Counted from the stretch's first letter, positions 8,206 through 17,163 are shown. The stretch: DNA of 64,000 nucleotides from an uncultured Eubacterium sp. (GCA_910584795.1 CAJUBZ010000013.1:10522-74521); one strand, 5' to 3'. Translations and numbers: made by a program. Notes: generated by a model not told the origin, from the sequence alone.

Positions 8206-10668
8206 ATAAAAAGACCAATTTTTATTTTGTTTTTGGCTTTTGTACTTGGAGAATTTATAACTGTGTATAATATGGTGGGAATTTTTTGGCTATTGCCCAT
8301 TGTATTATTCATTTTAAAAATCATCACGAAACAACAGGTTGCTGTATTCGTGATGATTTTTTTTGGTTGCATATTGGGTTTTTTACTCACAAATCATGAA
8401 ATGGAAGAGAGGGAGAAAGCATATTGTTGCGTGGAGCAGCAGACGGAGTTAACGGGAAAAGTAAGTAAGATATTAGAAACGCAGTATGGAATTTCATTAT
8501 ATTTAGATAATGTAGAAGTTAAGGGAGATGTGTATCGTCATGTGATTATCTATACAGATGAAATTTATGGAGTGAAAATCGGAAATAAGGTAAAGGTTAT
8601 TGGAAAGATTCAACAGTTTTCTGCAGCAAGAAATAAAGGGAATTTTGATAGTAAAAAATATTATATGACACTTGGCGTCTATATCTCAGTGAATGCAACG
8701 AAAATAGATATTACAGATGGTGATTATGATTTTATAAGGCAGCAATTATTTGAACTAAAAAACAATATAACGAACAAATTAGATGCTATATGTAATAGAA
8801 ATAAGGGCATTATTAAAGTTATTAATAACAAGAGTTCAATATACCAAGGCATCCTTTTAGGAAATAAATCAGAAATGAGTGCAGAGTTAAAGGTGTTATA
8901 TTCACTGTCAGGAATTTCGCATGTTCTTGCAATCAGTGGACTGCACATTAGCATTATTGGAATGTTTCTGTACAATTTATTTCGAAAGCGTTTTAGTTTT
9001 GGTGTATCTATGGCAGTTTCCGTAACAGCAGTAGTAATGTTTGGAATATTATCAGGACTCGGCATTGCTGCTGTTAGGGCATTGGTAATGTTCGGATTAA
9101 AGATGTTCGGCGAAGTGCTTGGACGAAGTTATGACTATGTTACATCCATTTCATTAGCAGGGATTTTGCTGCTGATGGGAAATCCATTTGTACTGTGGAA
9201 TTCAGGATTTCAGATGTCTTTTACAGCGATTATAAGTATTGTAATTGTGTGGAAAAAGGTCGTATACATTTTTCAGTTAGATGAAAGTGAAGAAGAGGAA
9301 GGTTTCATAAAAAAATGGGGGAAGAGAGTAAGAAATGCTATTTTGTGCAGCTTAACGGTAAGCATATGTATGAATCCGGTTGTTGCATATCATTTTTATG
9401 CACTTCCAACATATTCATTTTTACTAAATGTGGTTATAATCCCGTTGATGAGTGTGGTTGTGACGTCTGGAGTTGCTGGGATTTTGTTTTCGTTCATTGG
9501 AGCAGGTATTGCGAAAATAGCAATTTTACCGGGGTGTTATGTGTTAGATTTTTATGAAAAACTGTGTAATGTGGTGATAAAATTACCATTTTCAAATGTG
9601 ATTGTGGGAAAAACCAGTTTACATATTGTTTGTTTATACTATGCGGTAATTACAGTGATTATCTTTTGTTTAGAGAAAAGAAGAAAGAAGTATCTACTTG
9701 AGAGTAAAACTAATATTATGAAAATTTCAGAAGATGGAATGGCGATAGGGGAGTTCATAGTGAATCAGAAAAATGTTGTGGGAAGAAGAGCGTTTTCCAT
9801 TATTTTGGGAGTTACTGCATTTTTATTAAATATATTGATTTATTTTTATTATCCTGTGCAAAAATTTTTGATTGAAAAGGATGAATTAAAAATCAGTACA
9901 CTAGATGTGGGACAGGGGGATGGAATCGTTATTAGAATGCCAAATAATAGCGTGGTTACGGTTGATGGTGGCAGTACCAATGTAAAAAAAGCAGGACAGA
10001 ACAGAATCATTCCGTATCTGAAAGCAGAATGTATATCAGAGATTGATTATGCAGTAATGACCCATGCAGATACAGATCATACCAGTGGCTTAATCGAGAT
10101 GTTGAAACAATCGGATAATTATGGAGTAAGAGTAAGGAATCTGGTGCTTCTTGATATTGTGGAGAAAGATGATGCTTATAATCAGATGGTGCGGTTAGCA
10201 GAAGAACATGGAGTGAAAGTTTTGTATATAACAAAAGGAGATTTCATGAGATTTGGAAAAATAGAATTGAAATGCATTCATCCTGGTGATGAGACAAAAG
10301 CAGAAAATAGAAACGGGTATTCTACAGTATTAGGTTTGAAATATAATAAATTTTCCATGCTGTTTACAGGGGATATTTCATCAGAGCAGGAAAGAGAACT
10401 GCAGACATTATTAAATCACAGTTATACAGTATTGAAAGTGGCACATCATGGCTCTAAATATTCTACATCAGATGAATTTCTGCAGTGGACTCAACCAAAG
10501 TACAGCATGATATCTGTAGGAAAAAAGAATATGTACGGACATCCGGCAGATGAAACGCTTAAAAGATTAAAGCAGAGTGGGAGTCAGATATTCAGAACAG
10601 ACGAAAATGGTTGTGTCACAGTAAGTAGTGATGGAGAAACAATAGGGATTGAACGTGCAATAGAGTAA
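8206..10668 (+). CDS. comEC: ComEC/Rec2 DNA-uptake channel protein
   Basis: Membrane channel that passes single-stranded DNA during transformation. An N-terminal OB-like region with three hydrophobic segments precedes the multi-helix Competence domain (SGISHVLAISGLHI) and a C-terminal metallo-beta-lactamase domain starting with LDVGQGDG, with an HxDxDH motif about 60 residues later and a VAHHGSKYS motif. The start is unusual. The ribosome site AAGGAG at 8193-8198 sits 7 bp before an in-frame ATA at 8206, which would give M-KRPIFILFLAF, the usual ComEC N-terminus. The first conventional start, TTG at 8227, is 28 bp from that site. I place the start at the ATA (820 residues); with TTG it is 813. 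Confidence 0.85.
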   Translation: MKRPIFILFLAFVLGEFITVYNMVGIFWLLPIVLFILKIITKQQVAVFVMIFFGCILGFLLTNHEMEEREKAYCCVEQQTELTGKVSKILETQYGISLYLDNVEVKGDVYRHVIIYTDEIYGVKIGNKVKVIGKIQQFSAARNKGNFDSKKYYMTLGVYISVNATKIDITDGDYDFIRQQLFELKNNITNKLDAICNRNKGIIKVINNKSSIYQGILLGNKSEMSAELKVLYSLSGISHVLAISGLHISIIGMFLYNLFRKRFSFGVSMAVSVTAVVMFGILSGLGIAAVRALVMFGLKMFGEVLGRSYDYVTSISLAGILLLMGNPFVLWNSGFQMSFTAIISIVIVWKKVVYIFQLDESEEEEGFIKKWGKRVRNAILCSLTVSICMNPVVAYHFYALPTYSFLLNVVIIPLMSVVVTSGVAGILFSFIGAGIAKIAILPGCYVLDFYEKLCNVVIKLPFSNVIVGKTSLHIVCLYYAVITVIIFCLEKRRKKYLLESKTNIMKISEDGMAIGEFIVNQKNVVGRRAFSIILGVTAFLLNILIYFYYPVQKFLIEKDELKISTLDVGQGDGIVIRMPNNSVVTVDGGSTNVKKAGQNRIIPYLKAECISEIDYAVMTHADTDHTSGLIEMLKQSDNYGVRVRNLVLLDIVEKDDAYNQMVRLAEEHGVKVLYITKGDFMRFGKIELKCIHPGDETKAENRNGYSTVLGLKYNKFSMLFTGDISSEQERELQTLLNHSYTVLKVAHHGSKYSTSDEFLQWTQPKYSMISVGKKNMYGHPADETLKRLKQSGSQIFRTDENGCVTVSSDGETIGIERAIE

Positions 10669-10697
10669 ATGAAAGATTGAAAATATAGGAGGTAAGC

Positions 10698-10817
10698 ATG
10701 AGAAAGAAATCAGTACGATTTGCATTAGATAAAAAAGAGAATTTATTGCGTCTTGGTGCAGTAAATGTTATATTTATTATATTGAAAGTACAGAAAACTT
10801 TTGATGCAATAAATTAA
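10698..10817 (+). CDS. Small hypothetical protein (39 aa)
   Basis: A 39-codon ORF preceded by a perfect AGGAGG at 10688-10693, 4 bp from the ATG. It begins MRKKSVRFALDKKENLLRLG, then a short hydrophobic stretch (VNVIFIILKV) and ends TFDAIN. It sits alone in the 162 bp between comEC and holA. The strong ribosome site and the fit to the gap argue for a real gene. No family is recognised; a basic, possibly membrane-associated peptide is all that can be said. Confidence 0.55.
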   Translation: MRKKSVRFALDKKENLLRLGAVNVIFIILKVQKTFDAIN

Positions 10818-10830
10818 TCAGAGGTACAAC

Positions 10831-11811
10831 ATGAAGACTCTTACAGAGGATATAAAAACTGGAAAATTTAAGAGTGTATACTTAATTTGTGGAGAAGAAG
10901 AGTATTTAAAGTTAAATTATAAAAATCAGCTTATCAAAGCAATTGCAGGCGATGATACAATGAATCTTGGAGTATATGAAGGTAAAAACTTTGATGTGAA
11001 TGAAGTGATAGATACGGCGGAGACCTTTCCGTTTTTTGCAGAGCGAAGACTGATTGTTATGGATGGCAGCGGCTTGTTTAAAAGCGGTGGTGAAGAATTG
11101 GCAGAATACATGAGCAAAATTCCGGAGAGTACTGTATTCTTGTTTGTAGAGCGTGAAATAGATAAGCGAAGTAAAATGTATAAGGCAGTCAAAGCGAATG
11201 GGTATATCTGTGAGATTAACCGCCAGACAGAAAAAGATTTAGCGATGTGGGCTGCCAGGATTTTTGCCCGTGACGGGAAAAAAATTACCAATGCAAATAT
11301 GTCATATCTTATTGCAAATGTAGGAACGGACATGGAAGTCTTATCCAGAGAAATCGAAAAACTTATCAGTTATGATTTAGAGAAAGATGTTATTGCGAAA
11401 GAAGATATTGATGCTGTGTGTATTAAACAATTAAATGTTCGTATTTTTGACATGGTGGATGCAATATCTGTAAAGAATCAAAAAAAGGCTCTGGACTGTT
11501 ATTATGAGTTAGTTGCAGAGAAAGAGCCGCCAATGCGGATTCTTTTCATGGTTGCAAGGCAGTTTCATCTGATATTGCAGGCAAAGGATTTGTCTGCTAG
11601 AGGTATGAGCAAAGAACAGATTGCGAGTGCCATGGGAGTTCAAGGGTTTATTGCGGCTAAAAGTATCAGCCAAAGTAGAAATTTTTCTGTGGCAGAATTG
11701 AAAGCAGCATTAGCGGAAAGTGTTAAAACAGAAGAAATGATTAAAAAAGGTGTCTTGGATGAAAACATCGGAGTGGAAATGCTCTTGGTAAAATACAGTA
11801 GAAAAGGTTAA
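10831..11811 (+). CDS. holA: DNA polymerase III delta subunit
   Basis: Clamp-loader subunit that opens the beta sliding clamp. Recognised by the N-terminal YLICGEEEYLK motif (degenerate Walker-like region), the segment with FPFFAERRLIVMDGS near residue 65 and the C-terminal helical collar domain beginning around 205 (FDMVDAISVKNQKKALDCYYEL). Length 326 is normal. An AGAGG ribosome site is 6 bp upstream. The order comEC-holA-rpsT is widely conserved in Firmicutes, which supports the call. A strong bidirectional terminator follows about 170 bp downstream. Confidence 0.93.
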   Translation: MKTLTEDIKTGKFKSVYLICGEEEYLKLNYKNQLIKAIAGDDTMNLGVYEGKNFDVNEVIDTAETFPFFAERRLIVMDGSGLFKSGGEELAEYMSKIPESTVFLFVEREIDKRSKMYKAVKANGYICEINRQTEKDLAMWAARIFARDGKKITNANMSYLIANVGTDMEVLSREIEKLISYDLEKDVIAKEDIDAVCIKQLNVRIFDMVDAISVKNQKKALDCYYELVAEKEPPMRILFMVARQFHLILQAKDLSARGMSKEQIASAMGVQGFIAAKSISQSRNFSVAELKAALAESVKTEEMIKKGVLDENIGVEMLLVKYSRKG

Positions 11812-11981
11812 AAGGTAACTAGTTTGAGACTAGGTGTGAATTGCAAGTATATACAATAAAAAAGATCGACAATGAATTTGAGAGATGATATTGTAGTTTT
11901 ATTCAAAGTAGATGTGCAAAATTTAAAGAATTAGAAAAACGAAGTAAAGAATACAAAGGATAAACACGTTTAAGAGATAAT

Positions 11982-12018
11982 AAAAAGAAGTTGTAGAGAA
12001 AAACTACAACTTCTTTTT
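11982..12018. terminator. Bidirectional terminator between holA and rpsT
   Basis: A perfect 15-bp inverted repeat (11982-11996 and 12004-12018) with a 7-base loop. The arm ends are A5 on one side and T5 on the other, so it acts as an intrinsic terminator for holA on the plus strand and rpsT on the minus strand. The preceding 11812-11981 holds no supportable gene. Confidence 0.9.
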
Positions 12019-12038
12019 ATTTTACAATTTCATAGAAA

Positions 12039-12302
12039 CTATGCAATTGTGTTTACTAATTTTGTTAATCTTGAAACTTTTCTAGCAACGTTGTTCTTGT
12101 GGTAGATACCCTTTGAACCAGCCATTGTAATAGCCTTTGTAGCTGCCTTTAAAGCTTCATCAGCAGCAGCTTTGTCTTTTGCTGCTACAGCAGACTCAAC
12201 TTTTTTAATTGAAGTCTTAACTGCTGATTTGATAGCTTTGTTTCTTTCGTACTTTGTCTGATTAACTAAAATTCTTTTCTTTGCTGACTTAATGTTAGCC
12301 AT
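12039..12302 (-). CDS. rpsT: 30S ribosomal protein S20
   Basis: Small basic ribosomal protein that binds 16S rRNA. The 87-residue product begins MANIKSAKKRILVNQTK and has the S20 ending NNVARKVSRLTKLVNTIA. The reading frame stays open for 52 more codons upstream, but the GGAGG at 12311-12315 (minus strand) fixes the start at 12302. It is transcribed opposite to its neighbours from its own promoter with a structured leader of about 108 nt. Confidence 0.97.
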   Translation of the reverse strand: MANIKSAKKRILVNQTKYERNKAIKSAVKTSIKKVESAVAAKDKAAADEALKAATKAITMAGSKGIYHKNNVARKVSRLTKLVNTIA

Positions 12303-12369
12303 TTTTCTTACCTCCGCGATAATTAAAAAATTTGATTTCCATTGAGAGAGATTGGAAATCTGTTTCACA

Positions 12370-12407
12370 GTCTGCGTCCTTTGGAATATGCGGACTACGA
12401 CGCAGAC
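12370..12407 (-). promoter_or_regulatory. Stem in the rpsT leader
   Basis: GTCTGCGTC at 12370-12378 is the exact inverse of GACGCAGAC at 12399-12407, giving a 9-bp GC-rich stem with a 20-nt loop just after the predicted transcription start and about 70 nt before rpsT. It is unusually GC-rich for this AT-rich region. Autoregulation by S20 through the leader is a plausible inference. Confidence 0.5.
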
Positions 12408-12417
12408 ATCAAAAAAT

Positions 12418-12446
12418 ATTTTAGTAGAAATGAGATATATTGTCAA
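12418..12446 (-). promoter_or_regulatory. Sigma-A promoter of rpsT
   Basis: On the minus strand TTGACA (12446-12441), a 17-bp spacer and TAAAAT (12423-12418): a full consensus -35 and a near-consensus -10, as expected for a ribosomal protein gene. Confidence 0.8.
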
Positions 12447-12482
12447 TACTAAATTCATGAAAGTAAAAGATTAGGAGGATAT

Positions 12483-13379
12483 ATGAAGAATATTTATACA
12501 GACTTGGCATTAGAAGAGAGAGAACGGTTTGAAAGAAATGTAGAAATAAAGGGTGTGGAAATAAAAAATAACTTTGATAAAGATATCAATATGAATACAA
12601 CGGTTGTAGATATTGTGAATGAAGAGGGAGCAAAATCCATGGGAAAACCGGTAGGAAGTTATATTACGATGGAATCGAGAGTTTTGAAGGCTCCAGAAGA
12701 AACAGAACGAAGAAGTATTGCATCAAAATTGGCAAAACATCTATCAGACATTTTACAGAAGGAACATGTAAAGTCTGTTTTGATTGTAGGGTTAGGAAAT
12801 ATGCAGGCTACTCCTGATGCTCTTGGGCCAAGAACAGTAAAAGAAGTTCTTCCAAGCAAGAAGGTTTATTGTATTGCTCCGGGAGTATTAGCACAGACCG
12901 GTATGGAAACCTTTGATATTGTAAAAGGAATTGTAGGAGAGGTGAATCCGGATATTGTTATTGCGGTAGATTCCCTGGCTGCAAGAAATGTGAGAAGAAT
13001 TACTACAACAATTCAAATTACAGATACGGGAATTACACCGGGAGGAGGTATTGGAAATCACAGAAAAGGATTAAATCAGGAGAGTTTAGGAAAAAAGGTG
13101 ATTGCAATCGGTGTTCCTATGGTAGTCAGCGGAGCTACAATTGTAAATGATACAATGGAAAATCTGATTAAAATTTTGTCCAAAACAAACAACCATTGTG
13201 TAGCGAATTTATTTAAAGATTATACAAATGAAGAAAAGTATCAATTATTTGAGGAGTTATTATCTGAAGAGACGGAGCAGATGTTTGTTACACCTAAGGA
13301 TGTAGATGAAATTGTTGAAAATTTAAGCACAACGATTGCTCATGGATTAAATGAATTTTGCAGACAGGCTTTGTTCTAA
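12483..13379 (+). CDS. gpr: Spore germination endopeptidase GPR
   Basis: Protease that degrades small acid-soluble spore proteins when a spore germinates; made as a zymogen in the forespore. The 298-residue sequence starts with a short acidic propeptide region (DLALEERERF) and contains the family segments SVLIVGLGNMQATPDALGPR (about 100-119) and DSLAARNVRRI followed by DTGITPGGGIGNHRKGL. An AGGAGG lies 4 bp before the ATG. It is followed by spoIIP, the usual order in Clostridia. It shows the organism forms spores or descends from spore formers. Confidence 0.95.
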   Translation: MKNIYTDLALEERERFERNVEIKGVEIKNNFDKDINMNTTVVDIVNEEGAKSMGKPVGSYITMESRVLKAPEETERRSIASKLAKHLSDILQKEHVKSVLIVGLGNMQATPDALGPRTVKEVLPSKKVYCIAPGVLAQTGMETFDIVKGIVGEVNPDIVIAVDSLAARNVRRITTTIQITDTGITPGGGIGNHRKGLNQESLGKKVIAIGVPMVVSGATIVNDTMENLIKILSKTNNHCVANLFKDYTNEEKYQLFEELLSEETEQMFVTPKDVDEIVENLSTTIAHGLNEFCRQALF

Positions 13380-13432
13380 TGTAAAAGAACCTCACATATA
13401 TTATATAAGTGGGACAAAGGTGAGGTAATCCG

Positions 13433-14722
13433 GTGCAAAGAGGAATGAGAAAAAATACAAATCGAATATTAATTCCAAACATGATGATTTCACAGTCGTT
13501 GATTCAATCAGTGATGAAAGGAATCATTATTATTCTATGCCTTTATATTGCAATAAAATGTGTAAATCTGATAACGGGTGACAGGGCAAAAGAAGTAGGA
13601 AGTCAGGTAGTGAGTGATACTTCAAAAATGCTGGCAAAAGAAATTGTAGAAAATGGAAGCGTTATGAGCCGATATATGTTGTATATAGAAAACCACGGTT
13701 CCATGACAGAGGCGGCCAAGAAAGAAGTATTGGACCAGATTGTTTCTGATTATATAAATCATAGTGAGTATACTTATGATACGAGTGACCCGGGATACCA
13801 GCAGGTGGTAAATCTGATATACGAGAATGCAGGGTATGTAGAAGAAGAGACGACTGTTCAACCAAAGAAGGAGGAACCGAAGAAAAAAGAAAAACCGGTT
13901 AAAGCTGCGGCAAATGTAATCGTTCCAATGCCAAAATTAAAAGGTAAGTTATACACTGCAAATAATATAGGAAGTTTCGATAGTGTTATTAATAAGTTTT
14001 ATATTATAACTGCCGCAACTACGATCAAGGAAAGTGATATGCCGATTAAGGCTGCAATGAATGAAAAATTTAAAATAAAAGGAAACAATAAAAAACCACA
14101 GATTCTTATTTATCATACACATTCTCAGGAAGAGTTTTGCAATAGTAATGGAAATGACTCTACGACTATTATTGGAGTAGGAGACCGCTTGGCAAGAATT
14201 CTGGAAGATCAGTTTGGTTATAATGTAATACATGATAAATCTACATATGATATTGTGGATGGGAAATTAGATAGAAACGAAGCTTATGACCAGTCAAGAG
14301 TAGGAGTGAAAAAAATTCTTGATAAATATCCGTCAATCAGTTTGATTCTGGATATACATAGAGATGGAGTAAATGAGGATACGAGATTAGTTACGGAAAT
14401 TAATGGTAAGAAAACTGCACAGGTAATGTTCTTTAATGGAATGTCAAGGTTTAAAACTACAGGAAATATTGATTATCTTTATAATCCATATTTATATGAG
14501 AATCTGGCATTGTCATTACAGATGAAAGTAAATGCAGAGGCATATTATCCGGGATTTGCAAGACACAATTATGTAAATGCGTATAAATATAATCTTGATT
14601 TGTGTAAACAGTCTATGTTAATAGAAGTCGGAGCCCAGACGAATACATATCAGGAAGTACGGAATGCAGCAGAACCGCTGGCAAGATTAATTGATATTGT
14701 TATGGGGAAGAAAAAAAAATAA
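13433..14722 (+). CDS. spoIIP: Stage II sporulation protein P
   Basis: Peptidoglycan amidase/endopeptidase of the SpoIIDMP engulfment machine. A transmembrane anchor lies at about residues 28-46, then an extracytoplasmic linker rich in K/E/P (about 143-160) and the catalytic SpoIIP domain from about 220. This has the zinc-site motif YHTHSQEEF (H228, H230), LILDIHRDGV and a late IEVGAQTNT motif. Translation probably starts at GTG 13433, because GAGG at 13422-13425 is well spaced for it while the ATG four codons later has none. Length 429 is normal. Confidence 0.93.
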   Translation: MQRGMRKNTNRILIPNMMISQSLIQSVMKGIIIILCLYIAIKCVNLITGDRAKEVGSQVVSDTSKMLAKEIVENGSVMSRYMLYIENHGSMTEAAKKEVLDQIVSDYINHSEYTYDTSDPGYQQVVNLIYENAGYVEEETTVQPKKEEPKKKEKPVKAAANVIVPMPKLKGKLYTANNIGSFDSVINKFYIITAATTIKESDMPIKAAMNEKFKIKGNNKKPQILIYHTHSQEEFCNSNGNDSTTIIGVGDRLARILEDQFGYNVIHDKSTYDIVDGKLDRNEAYDQSRVGVKKILDKYPSISLILDIHRDGVNEDTRLVTEINGKKTAQVMFFNGMSRFKTTGNIDYLYNPYLYENLALSLQMKVNAEAYYPGFARHNYVNAYKYNLDLCKQSMLIEVGAQTNTYQEVRNAAEPLARLIDIVMGKKKK

Positions 14723-14778
14723 AAAGATAATAAAGAAATGTGTAATAGCCTATATAATTTTTGTATTACGAGTCTGCG

Positions 14779-14795
14779 AGTCGAAATTTGTCGAA
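14779..14795 (+). promoter_or_regulatory. Possible tandem Spo0A boxes
   Basis: TGTCGAA at 14789-14795 matches the Spo0A box core exactly, and AGTCGAA at 14779-14785 is a one-mismatch copy one helical turn upstream. They lie about 110 bp before the subtilisin gene; a TATAAT without a clear -35 is at 14865-14870. Confidence 0.35.
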
Positions 14796-14903
14796 AAAGG
14801 TCGTTAGAAATGATTTGCAATAGTTTGCATATAACAATAAACTATAAATAAAGAAAAGGTACGGTATAATTTATATTATTTAGAAGAAATGGAGGAACAG
14901 TAG

Positions 14904-17003
14904 ATGAATAAAAGTATGTGTATTTATGTAAAGAGAGTAGTTAGTTTATTATTAATAATTGCAATATTAGGTGGAAGTATTAATAATAGAGAAAGTGAAA
15001 TTAGTGCAAAATGTAATCATATTATAAAAGATTATATTATTTTTGCAAAAAATGAGAAAGCATTAAATACGGCATTAGATACTATTAACAGAGATGTGAC
15101 TCAAAAGAGCGAGGAACTGTCAGATAATATGACGGTTGCAGAACTTTCAGAAGAAGAAGTATTAGAGTTGAATAAGGATAGCAATGTAGTAGTTGAAGAA
15201 GATTATGTTTTGGAAGCAAATAAAGTAAAACCTGGGAGTAAGTCCAAAAAAGCACGCTATAAAAAATTAGAAAAAGCTAATAAAGAGAGAAAAAATGATG
15301 TAGAAGCAGAATGGAACTTGCAGGCTATAAATGCAGATGATGTAGAAATAGATAATAGCGAAGCAAATAAAGTTAAGGTTGCTGTATTAGATTCAGGAGT
15401 TGATTTTATAGAGGGGGTTAATTTAGTTAAAACAGTGAATTTTGTGGAAGCTGAAGATAATATTTCAGTCTGGTATCAAGATTTAACAGGTCATGGAACA
15501 AGTATTGCCAGTGTTATTGCTGGAGATGGGCAAAATGTTGTTCAAGGCGTTAACTCAAATGTTGATTTATATTCAGTAAAAGTATTAGACAAAGACAATA
15601 AGGCATCAATTAGCCGGATTATTCGAGGAATTTATTGGTGTATTGATAATGATGTTAATATTATTAATATGAGTTTTGGAACGTCATCATATTCAAAAGC
15701 ATTAGAAAAGGCTGTGGAAGATGCATATAAAGCAAATATTCTTTTGGTTGCAGCGGCAGGCAATCATGATAGTAATGTAGAATATCCGGCTGCGTTTGAA
15801 AAGGTTATGGCAGTGGCAGCAACGGATACTAAATCTGAAATTAGTGATTTTAGTAATGTAGGTGAAGAGTTGGATATAGCTGCACCAGGAGAAAAAGTCA
15901 GAGTTTTAGGTCTTTTTGGATTTAATGGAGTAACACATGGCACAAGCATTGCTGTACCACATGTAGTTGGAGTTGCTTCATTGTTATGGGAAAAAGATTT
16001 GTCTAAGTCGAATGAATTCATACGACAATTAATCATGTATAGTTCGAAAGATATATTGAATACAAATGATTGTGGTCTTTTGGATGCGGGTTATGCATTA
16101 AAGATTTATGATAATTTTGAGAAGAGTTTTAAAGAAAAAGATTTCGAAAGCAAAGAGTATATACCAGAGAACAGTGAATCTGTTGAAACGTTTAATGAAG
16201 TTGAAGGGGATTCATCCTATGTAGAAGGAAGATGGCTGACTGATGGACATCAAAATCTTGTGTCGGAAGGGGCAAAAAAACAGGTGACAGATGCAACGGC
16301 TTTGGCGATTTTAAAAGCTGGAGCAATATACCCAGACAGACCTGATTCGGGAATGGATGGAGGAACTACAGATAATCCACAGTATCATGGTGGATATAAG
16401 GATGGAGTAGGTGATCCGGTTAATTATGTGGCATGTTATGAATTTGTAACAAGAATTGCTCTAAAAAATGGAGATGCTTCATTAATAACAAATTATAAAT
16501 CTATTTATGGATTAGGAAAAGATAATTATGACTGGATGAGAACTGATTTTACATCGAAAAAGGTAGGATGGTGTACATGGAGTACAATTTTTTCTGGAAT
16601 AAAAGTAAATGGAGTTTCAGTAGCAGATACAAATAAAAACAGAAAGTATTTTACTTGGGGTATAGCACTTCATATATTGGGAGATACATTTGCCCATAGA
16701 ACTTATAGAAAGTCAGATAAAAAGGCGATAGTTCATAGTAATCCTAATAGTTCCCAAATTTTAGGTGCAGATGATCCGAATGTTGTTAGAGGAAGGTGGG
16801 TGGTTGCTAAATATGCTATAAAATCTAGTATTGAGAGTTTATTAATAAATGATTATGGAGATTTTAATGAAATAGAATATGCATTAAGAAGGCAGACAGA
16901 AACAAGCAATAGTCAATTATTTTTAAAAAAACGTTTAGCAAGATATATGGTTAGTAATGGAGGGGCTGAAACCTCTTATGTAAGAAATGCAAATATTGAT
17001 TAG
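14904..17003 (+). CDS. Secreted subtilisin-family protease fused to phospholipase C-like domain
   Basis: Signal peptide or anchor at about residues 10-27. A region to about 140 may act as an I9-like propeptide. The S8 domain (about 155-405) keeps the full triad: D163 in VAVLDSGVDF, H197 in GHGTSIASVIAG, N287 in AAAGN and S348 in GTSIAVPHVVG. After a charged linker, residues 440-699 form a second domain with W444, H449, D478, H495, H590/D594 (ALHILGDTFAH) and H598. The spacing W...H...D...H...HxxxD...H resembles zinc phospholipase C/S1-P1 nuclease sites. GGAGG lies 8 bp before the ATG. The S8 call is firm; the second domain is a pattern-based guess. Not part of the conserved spoIIP neighbourhood, so probably acquired. 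Confidence 0.8.
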   Translation: MNKSMCIYVKRVVSLLLIIAILGGSINNRESEISAKCNHIIKDYIIFAKNEKALNTALDTINRDVTQKSEELSDNMTVAELSEEEVLELNKDSNVVVEEDYVLEANKVKPGSKSKKARYKKLEKANKERKNDVEAEWNLQAINADDVEIDNSEANKVKVAVLDSGVDFIEGVNLVKTVNFVEAEDNISVWYQDLTGHGTSIASVIAGDGQNVVQGVNSNVDLYSVKVLDKDNKASISRIIRGIYWCIDNDVNIINMSFGTSSYSKALEKAVEDAYKANILLVAAAGNHDSNVEYPAAFEKVMAVAATDTKSEISDFSNVGEELDIAAPGEKVRVLGLFGFNGVTHGTSIAVPHVVGVASLLWEKDLSKSNEFIRQLIMYSSKDILNTNDCGLLDAGYALKIYDNFEKSFKEKDFESKEYIPENSESVETFNEVEGDSSYVEGRWLTDGHQNLVSEGAKKQVTDATALAILKAGAIYPDRPDSGMDGGTTDNPQYHGGYKDGVGDPVNYVACYEFVTRIALKNGDASLITNYKSIYGLGKDNYDWMRTDFTSKKVGWCTWSTIFSGIKVNGVSVADTNKNRKYFTWGIALHILGDTFAHRTYRKSDKKAIVHSNPNSSQILGADDPNVVRGRWVVAKYAIKSSIESLLINDYGDFNEIEYALRRQTETSNSQLFLKKRLARYMVSNGGAETSYVRNANID

Positions 17004-17163
17004 TATGGATATATAAGATATAGTTATTACTATAGTGTGGGATAGAACAAAAATAAAATCTCATAAGTAGTCTATAGATAAAATTTAATGTGTGCAATAT
17101 GCAATAAAAGTATTAAGAAATTCGTTTCATTAATATAGCAAATAGAAAGGATGGAAAGAAACT

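Noticed and set aside
8227..8229. TTG 8227 as the comEC start
   Set aside because: It is 28 bp from the only ribosome site and removes the typical KRPIF N-terminus; the ATA at 8206 fits better.
11812..11981. tRNA or small gene between holA and rpsT
   Set aside because: No cloverleaf could be drawn, and the only ATG frame is 20 codons without a ribosome site.
12303..12458. N-terminal extension of S20 to 139 aa
   Set aside because: The extra 52 codons cover the promoter and leader; the GGAGG and family length fix the start at 12302.
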